7,647 nucleotides of DNA from Actinomycetes bacterium. Lineage in GTDB: Bacteria > Actinomycetota > Acidimicrobiia > Acidimicrobiales > Palsa-688. Made by a program: the position numbers and the translations under genes. The notes under the pieces are model-generated. The model worked only from the letters and a program-made list of their open reading frames with translations, was not told the DNA's origin and ran no database searches. Of the stretch, positions 1-6,081 are shown in pieces. The stretch covers positions 1 through 7,647 of the forward strand of contig JAKAQB010000118.1 of the NCBI GenBank assembly GCA_021811865.1, given 5' to 3'. Each line of letters starts with the position of its first letter. The stretch's first letter is position 1.

Positions 1-9
1 TTCCGATCT
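1..9. other. Illumina adapter remnant, left end
   Basis: The first nine bases, TTCCGATCT, equal the 3' end of the standard Illumina adapter. The last nine bases of the window are their exact reverse complement. The first three codons of the partial gene read from here (Phe-Arg-Ser) are therefore probably not native. Confidence 0.85.
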
Positions 10-1272
10 GGCGCCGAGGTCAGCCGGCAGCTGGCCGCCGGCCGGCAGGCGCTCGGCGCGCTCGGGATCGACGTGCGGGGGCGGCCACTGGCGTCCACCG
101 AGCCCATGGGCAACCGGGCGCTCGCCCTCCTCACGCACCTCGGGGTGACGCACATCCTCGTGCCGAGCTCGAGCGTGACGGCCATCCCGCCGACCTGGGA
201 CTACCCGGTCTGGGCGCCGTTCAAGGTGAGGGGAACGGCCGCCGACGTCGACGCCTCCGACTACTTCCTCGAACAGCACCTCGCCTCAGGGTCCGATCCC
301 GTGCTGCGGGCGAACCAGCTCCTCGCCGACCTCGCCCTCCTCTACTTCGTCGAGCAGCCGCCCGGCAACCGGGGCGTGACCCTGCTCTCGCCGGCCGGCT
401 GGCACCCGAGCTCGCAGTTCCTCTCCACCGTGCTGAGCGGGCTCGCCTCGAGCCCCATCGTCCGCTCCGACACCCTGTCGCAGTTCTTCGGTGCCGTGCG
501 GCCCGGCTCGGACGAGATCCCTGCCGGCATGACCGTCTCGCCGCTGCTCTACCGGGGGCTCACCGCCGGCCACATCCCGGCGACCGATGCCATCTCGCGG
601 TACGCCCTCGGGGTCGCGAGACGCCGGCTGTCGGCGCTCGCCCAGCTCCTGCCAAAGGGAGGCGGGCTCGTCGGGCGGTACAGGAACCTCCTCCTCCTCG
701 GTGAGACGGCCGGCCTGGCGCAGGCGACGCGCGCCGCCTACTTCGCAGCCCCCACCCGCAAGCTCGCCGCCGAGGCGAACGGCGTCACGCTCCCCCACGA
801 CCGGACGATCACCATCACCTCCCTCAGCGCGCGGATCCCGATCTCGGTCTCCTCGCGCGCGAGTGTGCCGCTCGCGGTCGACCTCGAGCTCTCGAGCTGT
901 CCGTTCCACCTGACGGCACAGGTCTGCCGTGGCGGAGGGCTCACCTTCCGGCGCCATGTCTTCGGCCTGCTGCTCCAGCCGGGCAACCGGACGATCGAGG
1001 TCCACGTGGCAACGCCGGCGGCGGGCGACTTCTCGCTCTACCTGCAGCTCACCACGCCCTCGGGCGGCTTCGCCCTGGCCTCGAGCCGGGTCACGGTGCG
1101 CTCGACCGCCATCTCGGCCGTGGCGGTGGCCCTCACCGTGGCGGCAGCGGCCTTCCTCGTCATCTGGTGGACCCGATCCGCTTTCCGCCGGCGGCGCCGG
1201 GGCCGCCATGCCAAGGGGACGCCCGAACCCGAGCCGCCTGCCGGAGCACCAACCGCGCCCTCGCCGTCATGA
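1..1272 (+). CDS. DUF6049 family envelope protein, C-terminal part (5' truncated)
   Basis: The frame is open from the first base, so the gene begins outside the window; the GTG at 73 is internal rather than a start. About 420 C-terminal residues remain, against roughly 700-800 in family members such as Rv3909. The first two thirds is an alpha/beta segment with the family-like stretches LGVTHILVPSS and LLADLALLYF. A beta-sandwich follows at about residues 270-365, with the typical IPISVSSRASVPLAV strand and two cysteines (300 and 309) that could form a disulfide. One transmembrane helix (about 370-392) and an Arg-rich, Pro-rich cytoplasmic tail end the protein. The expected topology is a large extracytoplasmic domain anchored at its C-terminus. 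The molecular role of the family is not established; its constant place before murJ suggests envelope assembly. The stop overlaps the murJ start in ATGA. Family assignment rests on synteny and recalled sequence pattern. Confidence 0.8.
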   Translation, partial: FRSGAEVSRQLAAGRQALGALGIDVRGRPLASTEPMGNRALALLTHLGVTHILVPSSSVTAIPPTWDYPVWAPFKVRGTAADVDASDYFLEQHLASGSDPVLRANQLLADLALLYFVEQPPGNRGVTLLSPAGWHPSSQFLSTVLSGLASSPIVRSDTLSQFFGAVRPGSDEIPAGMTVSPLLYRGLTAGHIPATDAISRYALGVARRRLSALAQLLPKGGGLVGRYRNLLLLGETAGLAQATRAAYFAAPTRKLAAEANGVTLPHDRTITITSLSARIPISVSSRASVPLAVDLELSSCPFHLTAQVCRGGGLTFRRHVFGLLLQPGNRTIEVHVATPAAGDFSLYLQLTTPSGGFALASSRVTVRSTAISAVAVALTVAAAAFLVIWWTRSAFRRRRRGRHAKGTPEPEPPAGAPTAPSPS

Positions 1273-3143
1273 GCGGGCGCAGCAAGAAGCACCCGGGGCC
1301 GCGCCCCTCCCGGAGGAGCTTCACCCTGCGAGAGCACTCGGCGATCGACGGTCTCGCCCGGTCCGACAACCGCCAGGCCAGGTCGCCGGGCGGGGAGCGC
1401 GACGCCCGGGCGGCGCCGGCCTACACCCGCTTCGAGAGCCCCCGGCGAAGGCCCGTCCTCGGCGTCGGCGGCGAGTCCGAGCCCATCGGCACCGCCTCGG
1501 GGACCGCCGCCGTGGCCTTCTCGCCGCCCGATCAGGCGGAGCGGTCGATCGGGCGGGCCACCGCCATCATGATGGGGGGCACCCTGCTGTCGAGGGCGAC
1601 GGGGCTGCTGCGCCTCCTCGTCGCCGCCTACGCCCTCGGCATCGGACCCTTGTCCGACGCCTTCAACCTGGCGAACAACACCCCCAACATCATCCACGAC
1701 CTCGTCCTCGGCGGCATCCTCGAGGCGACGTTCGTCCCGTTGTTCGTCGACCGCCTCACCCGCCGGTCACAGCGGGAGGCGAGTGGGTCCATCTCGGCGG
1801 TGGTCACGCTCGCCGCCGTCGTCCTCGCCGCCGCCACCGCCCTGTTCGTCCTGGCGGCCCCGCTCATCATCGACCTGTACTCCTTTGGGACCCACAACGC
1901 CCACATCGCCGCCGAGCGCGCCGTGGGCACCGATCTGCTCCGCCTCTTCGCCGTCCAGCTGCTCGCCTACGGCGCCATCTCGCTCATGACGGCCCTGTTG
2001 AACGCGGTCCGCAGCTTCACACTGCCCGCCTACGTGCCCGTCCTCAACAACGTCGTGGCGATCGCCGTCCTGCTCGAGTTCGCCTCGCTCGACCGGCACC
2101 CGACGCTCGGGAGCGTCGCCCAGCACCACTCGCTCCTGCTCCTTCTCGGGGTCGGCACGACCGCCGGGGTCATCCTCCAGGCGGTCGCGCTCATCCCGAG
2201 CACCAAGCGGGCCGGCCTCGGCCTGCGCCTCAGATGGGCGCCGCGCGACGAGGCCGTCCGTGAGATCGTCTCGCTCTCGGGCTGGACGCTCGGCTTCGTC
2301 ATCGCCAACCAGGTCGCCCTGTTCGTGAGCCTCGCACTGGCCGTGCACATCGACCCGACCGGCGGGGCGGTCACCGCCTACACCTACGCGTTCATCTTCT
2401 TCCAGCTGCCCTTCGGGATGGTCGCCGTCTCTGTCATGAACGCCGTGACCCCCGAGCTCGCCGAGCGGTGGTCGACCGGCGACCCCGAGAACATGGCGTA
2501 CCACTTCGGGCTCGGGCTGAGAAGGATGCTGGCCGGGATCCTGCCGGCTACCGCCGGCTACCTCGTCCTCGCCGGGCCGATCATGGAGCTGCTCCTGCTG
2601 CACGGGGCCGCCCAGCGGGCGGGCGTCCACCTCACCGGCTCCCTGCTCGCGCTGCTGGCGCTCGGCCTCCCGGGTTACTGCACGTATCTCCTCGCGATCA
2701 GGGCACTGCAGGCGACGCGTGACACCCGCTCGGCCTTCTTCCTCTACCTGCTCGAGAACGGGCTGAACGTCGTCCTGTTGTTCCTCCTCACCCCCTCGAG
2801 CGTCCTCGGCCCACAGGGGCTCGCCCTGTCGATCTCCATCGCCTACTCGGTCTCGGCGGTCGTCGCTCTCGTCGTCGCCAGGAGGAAGATGGGTGGCCTC
2901 GGAGGGCGGACCGTCGGGCGCTATGTCGTCCGCGCCCTCATGCTCTCGTTCCTGATGGGCATCTGCGTGGCGCTCGTTGCGGCTGCGATCGGGTCGACCG
3001 GCGGCGTCGGCCTGCTCGTGCGGGTGGTCGTGGCGATCCTCGTCGGCCTCGTCGTCTATGGAGGTGGCGCATCGCTCGCCGGTCTCGCCTCGGGCTGGCA
3101 GACTGCGGGCGGGCGGCGGGGCGCCGCCGGAAAGGGAGCGTGA
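1269..3143 (+). CDS. murJ: Lipid II flippase MurJ (MviN family) with long N-terminal extension
   Basis: MurJ moves the peptidoglycan precursor lipid II from the inner to the outer face of the cytoplasmic membrane. The 624-residue product has a hydrophilic, Arg/Pro/Gly-rich N-terminal extension of about 97 residues, then the MOP-type core with around 14 hydrophobic segments ending near residue 608. Family signatures are the SRATGLLR stretch (108-115), SDAFNLANNTPN (129-140), LVLGGILEATFVPLF (145-159), FFQLPFGMVAVSVMNAVTPEL (ends about 397) and RALQATRDTRSAF (478-490). Arg109, Arg115 and Asp130 appear to match E. coli Arg18, Arg24 and Asp39. The start is the ATG sharing ATGA with the upstream stop. 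No Shine-Dalgarno sequence is visible there, so translation by reinitiation is likely. An earlier in-frame ATG at 1167 lies inside the upstream gene. The C-terminal pseudokinase region of mycobacterial MviN is absent. Confidence 0.93.
   Translation: MSGRSKKHPGPRPSRRSFTLREHSAIDGLARSDNRQARSPGGERDARAAPAYTRFESPRRRPVLGVGGESEPIGTASGTAAVAFSPPDQAERSIGRATAIMMGGTLLSRATGLLRLLVAAYALGIGPLSDAFNLANNTPNIIHDLVLGGILEATFVPLFVDRLTRRSQREASGSISAVVTLAAVVLAAATALFVLAAPLIIDLYSFGTHNAHIAAERAVGTDLLRLFAVQLLAYGAISLMTALLNAVRSFTLPAYVPVLNNVVAIAVLLEFASLDRHPTLGSVAQHHSLLLLLGVGTTAGVILQAVALIPSTKRAGLGLRLRWAPRDEAVREIVSLSGWTLGFVIANQVALFVSLALAVHIDPTGGAVTAYTYAFIFFQLPFGMVAVSVMNAVTPELAERWSTGDPENMAYHFGLGLRRMLAGILPATAGYLVLAGPIMELLLLHGAAQRAGVHLTGSLLALLALGLPGYCTYLLAIRALQATRDTRSAFFLYLLENGLNVVLLFLLTPSSVLGPQGLALSISIAYSVSAVVALVVARRKMGGLGGRTVGRYVVRALMLSFLMGICVALVAAAIGSTGGVGLLVRVVVAILVGLVVYGGGASLAGLASGWQTAGGRRGAAGKGA
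3133..3138 (+). promoter_or_regulatory. Ribosome binding site for the DegV gene
   Basis: AGGGAG lies four bases before the ATG at 3143 and only one base before the alternative GTG at 3140, so it favours the ATG. It sits inside the last codons of murJ. Confidence 0.6.
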
Positions 3144-3979
3144 TGGCAGGCATCCGGCTCGTCACCGACAGCGCGGCGGACCTCGACCCGGCTGACATGG
3201 CGGCGCGCCACGTCGCCATCGTCCACCTCGACGTTCGCCTCGGCTCCATCGGGCCCGAGACGACGAAGACCTGGGCGCCGGAAGAGTTCTGGAGCCAGTG
3301 CGCCAAGACCGACGTGCTGCCCGAGACCTCGGCGCCGGCGCCGGGCGGCTTCAAGACGGCCTTCGAGGCGGCCGAGGCGGAGGGGGCGGACGGGGTCGTC
3401 TGCGTGACGCTCTCCTCCAAGCTGTCGGCCACCTACCAGGCGGCGGCTGCCGCCGCCGAGTCGACGGGCGGCTTCCCCGTGGTGGTCATCGACTCCCTCT
3501 CGGTGACGATGGGCGAGGGAATGGGCGTCCTCGCCGGCCTCGAGACGGCCGAGGCGGGCGGCTCGATCGAGGAGGTGGAGCTCGCCGTGCGAGCCGCCCT
3601 CAGCAAGACGCGGGTCTACGGCACCTTCGACACCCTCGACAACCTGCGCAAAGGAGGCCGCATCGGGAGCGCCCAGGCCTTCTTCGGGTCGCTGCTCTCC
3701 ATCAAGCCGATCATCGAGATCCGCGACGGTGCCGTCGAAGGAGAGTCCAAGCAGCGCACGAGGCGCCGCTCGCTCGAGTACCTCGCAGGGAAGGTCCGCG
3801 AGGCGGGCCCGCTCGAGCGGCTGGCGGTCATGCACGCCGCCGCCGCCGACGTCGATGTCCTCGTCGACATGGTGTCCGGCTTCTTCGACCCGGACCGGAT
3901 CCTCGTCACCTACATCGGTCCGGTGATCGGCACGCACTCGGGCCCCGGTGCCGTCGGCCTCTGCTACCAGGTCCGATGA
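3143..3979 (+). CDS. DegV/FakB family fatty-acid-binding protein
   Basis: DegV proteins bind a single fatty acid. The FakB members present it to the kinase FakA for acyl-phosphate formation and phospholipid synthesis. The 278 residues cover the whole family length, with its landmarks in order: VTDSAADL (7-14), ETSAPAPGGF (61-70, the TSxPxPG loop at the carboxylate), LSSKLSATYQ (90-99), VIDSLSVTMGEG (115-126), TFDTLDNLRKGGRIG (161-175), IKPIIEIRDG (187-196) and GTHSGPGA (263-270, with His265). The ATG at 3143 is preferred over the GTG at 3140 because AGGGAG (3133-3138) is spaced properly only for the ATG. The murJ stop overlaps it in TGATG. There is no fakA in the window, so function as a FakA partner is inferred from the family. 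A DegV gene is not part of the mycobacterial version of this locus. Confidence 0.93.
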   Translation: MAGIRLVTDSAADLDPADMAARHVAIVHLDVRLGSIGPETTKTWAPEEFWSQCAKTDVLPETSAPAPGGFKTAFEAAEAEGADGVVCVTLSSKLSATYQAAAAAAESTGGFPVVVIDSLSVTMGEGMGVLAGLETAEAGGSIEEVELAVRAALSKTRVYGTFDTLDNLRKGGRIGSAQAFFGSLLSIKPIIEIRDGAVEGESKQRTRRRSLEYLAGKVREAGPLERLAVMHAAAADVDVLVDMVSGFFDPDRILVTYIGPVIGTHSGPGAVGLCYQVR

Positions 3980-4014
3980 GCGCCGGAGACGGTGGCCGCA
4001 GCAGACGACACTAC

Positions 4015-4020
4015 TAACCT
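4015..4020 (+). promoter_or_regulatory. Candidate -10 box of a leaderless promoter
   Basis: TAACCT fits the actinobacterial TANNNT -10 pattern. Its last T is seven bases before the A of the ATG at 4027, so transcription would begin at the start codon. No Shine-Dalgarno sequence is present upstream of 4027, which agrees with a leaderless message. No convincing -35 hexamer is visible. This would drive the membrane protein, trxB and trxA. Confidence 0.45.
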
Positions 4021-4026
4021 GCCCCC

Positions 4027-4458
4027 ATGCCTCCCGAGAGCGCAGCCGAACCGAGCGAGGGCGTCAGCCGCGGCGAGCTGGGTGCGTCGTCTCTGCCGCC
4101 GACGGGACCGACCGAGCCAGGGGGAGCGGCGTCGCCGGCAGCCGTTGCGCCCCCGAGCGTGACCATCGGGGGCGACTGGCCGGCCCAGCTCACCCACAAG
4201 GTGGAGGACGTCGTCTCGCTGATCCGGGACAAGACCGTGGACCCGGTCGCAAAGGGCGTCCGCTACCTCATCTTCGGCCTCCTGGCGGCCTTCCTCGGGA
4301 TCACGATGGTGGTGCTGTTCGCCATCTTCTCGATCCGGGTCCTGGTGACGGAGGTGCCGGTCTTCCACACCCGCGTGTGGGCCGCCTATCTCATCGTCGC
4401 AGGAATCTTCGCGGCGGCAGGACTGTTCTTCTCGCGGAAGCGTCATTCGCGCTCTTGA
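4027..4458 (+). CDS. Small two-helix membrane protein, function unknown
   Basis: The gene codes for 143 residues. The first 50 or so are rich in Pro, Ala, Ser and Gly and probably disordered. A short amphipathic or charged stretch follows (about 54-78, with VEDVVSLIRDKTVDPVAK), then two hydrophobic helices (about 80-104 and 117-135) and a basic tail (SRKRHSRS). By the positive-inside tendency the basic C-terminus, and therefore the N-terminus, would be cytoplasmic. The shape resembles the holin-like small membrane proteins common in actinobacteria, but I recognise no diagnostic motif and do not assign a function. It lies 47 bases after the DegV gene and 24 bases before trxB, so it is probably co-transcribed with trxB. 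Codon use matches its neighbours (strong G/C at third positions), which supports a real gene. Confidence 0.85.
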   Translation: MPPESAAEPSEGVSRGELGASSLPPTGPTEPGGAASPAAVAPPSVTIGGDWPAQLTHKVEDVVSLIRDKTVDPVAKGVRYLIFGLLAAFLGITMVVLFAIFSIRVLVTEVPVFHTRVWAAYLIVAGIFAAAGLFFSRKRHSRS

Positions 4459-4482
4459 TCCTCGGGTGGAGATGAAGAAGAG

Positions 4483-5445
4483 ATGGAGACTGGCACGACT
4501 CGCAACGTGGTGATCCTCGGCTCGGGGCCGGCAGGGCTCACCGCTGCCATCTACACCGCCAGGGCGGATCTCGAGCCGCTCGTGCTCGAGGGCGAGCCGT
4601 CCTCCACGAGCGACCAGCCGGGCGGCCAGCTCATGCTGACGACCGAGGTCGAGAACTTCCCGGGCTTCCCGGGCGGGATCATGGGGCCACAGCTCATGAT
4701 GAGCATGCGGGAGCAGGCCGAGCGCTTCGGCGCCGAGATCCTCACGAAGAAGGCCACCAAGGTGGACCTCAACGCCCGCCCGATCGGCATCTGGACGGGC
4801 GATCCGGAGTCCCCCGAGCCGGATGTCACGACACGGTCCCTCATCATCTCCACCGGCGCCCGTTCGCTCATGCTCGGGCTGCCGAACGAGGCGAGGCTGC
4901 TCGGCTACGGGGTGTCGACGTGTGCGACCTGCGATGGCTTCTTCTTCCGGGACAAGCGCATCGCGGTGATCGGCGGCGGTGACTCGGCGCTCGAGGAGGC
5001 GCTCTTCCTCACCAAGTTCGGTCAATCGGTCACGATCATCCACCGCCGCAAGGAGCTGCGGGCCTCGAAGATCATGCAGGACCGGGCGTTCAAGAACGAG
5101 AAGATCTCCTTCATGTGGGACTCGGTCGTCACCGACGTGCTCGGCGAGGACACGGTGACCGGACTGCGCGTGCGGGACGTGACGAGCGGTGAGGAGCGGG
5201 AGCTCGCGATCGACGGGCTGTTCGTCGCCATCGGGCACACCCCGAGCACGGAGCTGTTCCGTGGGCAGCTCGACACGGACGGCGCCGGTTACCTCCGCAC
5301 GACCGAGGGGTCGAAGACCGAGATCCCCGGCGTCTTCGCCTGCGGCGACGTCCAGGACCATGTCTACCGGCAGGCGATCACCGCCGCCGGATCGGGGTGC
5401 ATGGCTGCCATCGACGCCGAGCGCTACCTCGCCACCATCGAGTAG
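4483..5445 (+). CDS. trxB: Thioredoxin reductase (NADPH), TrxB
   Basis: This cytoplasmic FAD enzyme passes electrons from NADPH to thioredoxin. The 320-residue length is standard for the low-molecular-weight bacterial type. Visible landmarks are the FAD dinucleotide-binding GSGPAG (13-18), the GGQL and ENFPGFP segment (47-63), the redox-active CATC (Cys147 and Cys150) followed by DGFFF, the NADPH-binding GGGDSA (164-169), HRRKELRAS (187-195, for the 2'-phosphate of NADPH), and the C-terminal FAD motif GVFACGDV (283-290) with RQAITAAGSG. No key residue is missing. The ATG at 4483 has only weak purine-rich signals before it: GGAG ends at 4471, and a GAAGAAGAG run abuts the start. The substrate thioredoxin is encoded next, as in most actinobacteria. 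Confidence 0.97.
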   Translation: METGTTRNVVILGSGPAGLTAAIYTARADLEPLVLEGEPSSTSDQPGGQLMLTTEVENFPGFPGGIMGPQLMMSMREQAERFGAEILTKKATKVDLNARPIGIWTGDPESPEPDVTTRSLIISTGARSLMLGLPNEARLLGYGVSTCATCDGFFFRDKRIAVIGGGDSALEEALFLTKFGQSVTIIHRRKELRASKIMQDRAFKNEKISFMWDSVVTDVLGEDTVTGLRVRDVTSGEERELAIDGLFVAIGHTPSTELFRGQLDTDGAGYLRTTEGSKTEIPGVFACGDVQDHVYRQAITAAGSGCMAAIDAERYLATIE

Positions 5446-5482
5446 TCCCCGGCGGCGGCATCGACACAGCCGTCGACGGGGA
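5446..5482 (+). other. Imperfect hairpin between trxB and trxA
   Basis: TCCCCG (5446-5451) pairs perfectly with CGGGGA (5477-5482), and inside it CGGC (5456-5459) pairs with GCCG (5469-5472). It begins at the base after the trxB stop. No U-tract follows, so it may be a processing or stability element that lets trxA be expressed separately from trxB. That role is inference. Confidence 0.4.
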
Positions 5483-5496
5483 CCCATCCAACCGAC

Positions 5497-5505
5497 AAGG
5501 AGGAG
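5497..5505 (+). promoter_or_regulatory. Strong ribosome binding site for trxA
   Basis: AAGGAGGAG is a near-perfect Shine-Dalgarno sequence, with AGGAGG ending ten bases before the ATG at 5514. It is by far the strongest in the window and fixes that ATG as the start, over the in-frame ATG at 5397 inside trxB. Confidence 0.85.
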
Positions 5506-5513
5506 CACAGGCC

Positions 5514-5843
5514 ATGGCCGACAACATCATCACCGTCAGCGACGCCGACTTCGACGAGCAGGTGACGGCCTCTGACACGCCCGTCGTCGTCGACTTCTGG
5601 GCGGAGTGGTGCGGCCCCTGCAAGATGGTGGCGCCGGTGCTCGAGGAGATCGCCGACGACAAGGCTGGCCACCTCAAGGTGGCCAAGCTGAACGTCGACG
5701 ACAACCCGCGTACGGCCCAGCGCTTCCAGGTGATGTCGATCCCGACGCTGTTGCTGTTCAAGGACGGTGAGCCGGCCAGCCGGATCGTCGGCGCCCGCAG
5801 CAAGAACCAGATCCTCTCGGAGTTCGACCGCCACCTCTCCTGA
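5514..5843 (+). CDS. trxA: Thioredoxin TrxA
   Basis: This is a small cytoplasmic dithiol donor for enzymes such as ribonucleotide reductase and peroxidases, recycled by TrxB. The 109 residues form one complete thioredoxin fold. It has VVVDFWAEWCGPCK with the active-site WCGPC (Cys33 and Cys36), the buried Asp27 that tunes the active site, the cis-proline loop SIPT (Pro77), and the LLLFKDGE strand. The start at 5514 is set by the strong ribosome binding site at 5497-5505. The 68-base gap to trxB and the hairpin in it suggest an operon with independently tuned translation. A stem-loop eight bases after the stop probably ends the transcript. No missing residues or unusual codon use were seen. 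Confidence 0.97.
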   Translation: MADNIITVSDADFDEQVTASDTPVVVDFWAEWCGPCKMVAPVLEEIADDKAGHLKVAKLNVDDNPRTAQRFQVMSIPTLLLFKDGEPASRIVGARSKNQILSEFDRHLS

Positions 5844-5850
5844 GGCCCGC

Positions 5851-5870
5851 GCCGGGTGCGGACGCCCGGC
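5851..5870 (+). terminator. Hairpin terminator after trxA
   Basis: GCCGGGTG (5851-5858) pairs with CGCCCGGC (5863-5870), giving eight pairs including one G-U around a CGGA tetraloop. It lies eight bases after the trxA stop. There is no U-tract, so it would be a non-canonical terminator of the kind reported in high-GC actinobacteria. Confidence 0.6.
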
Positions 5871-5914
5871 CACCCCACATGTTACTGTCACTCGACTTGC
5901 CAGTTGTTGTGGCA

Positions 5915-5936
5915 CCCCGGCCCGACCCGGCCGGGG
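5915..5936 (+). terminator. Second GC hairpin downstream of trxA
   Basis: CCCCGGCC (5915-5922) and GGCCGGGG (5929-5936) form a perfect 8-bp stem with a 6-base loop. With the hairpin at 5851-5870 it makes a tandem pair. It could be a back-up terminator or part of the leader of the next gene. No U-tract follows. Confidence 0.45.
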
Positions 5937-6026
5937 CGGACGGGCCCCCGGTCTCCTGCACATGACGGTGACACTTGACGGGTAAGCCGCTTGCGTGCTG
6001 GTCCCCCTGGATGAGGTTCCTCCCCT

Positions 6027-6058
6027 GTCAGCCCAGCTGGCCGTAGCGGCTGACGGCC
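6027..6058 (+). promoter_or_regulatory. Two overlapping, mutually exclusive hairpins before the cwlM-like gene
   Basis: GTCAGCC (6027-6033) pairs with GGCTGAC (6048-6054), and GGCCGT (6039-6044) pairs with ACGGCC (6053-6058). Both stems are perfect, and they share bases 6053-6054 while their arms interleave, so only one can form at a time. The stretch is more A/T-rich at third positions than the gene body, suggesting untranslated leader or operator DNA. Role unknown. Confidence 0.35.
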
Positions 6059-6068
6059 CCCTCGGCCT

Positions 6069-6074
6069 TAGCAT
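6069..6074 (+). promoter_or_regulatory. Candidate -10 box for the cwlM-like gene
   Basis: TAGCAT fits the TANNNT pattern and ends seven bases before the ATG at 6082, the spacing of a leaderless promoter. It overlaps the alternative ATG at 6073. No clear -35 is visible. This is weak evidence on its own. Confidence 0.3.
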
Positions 6075-6081
6075 GACTGCG

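Noticed and set aside
286..1209. Long minus-strand reading frame (307 codons) opposite the DUF6049 gene
   Set aside because: It is low-complexity, rich in Arg, Gly, Glu and Asp, and lies antisense to a gene with clear family pattern. Such shadows are usual in high-GC DNA.
1167..1268. Upstream in-frame ATG as the murJ start
   Set aside because: It would overlap the DUF6049 gene by more than 100 bases; the ATGA junction at 1269 is the usual coupled arrangement.
4472..4513. Thirteen-codon reading frame overlapping the trxB start
   Set aside because: Its GGAG signal abuts the ATG and is spaced better for trxB. Nothing supports translation of such a short frame.
5397..5513. Upstream in-frame ATG as the trxA start
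   Set aside because: It lies inside trxB, and the near-perfect ribosome binding site at 5497-5505 points to 5514, which gives a normal-length thioredoxin.
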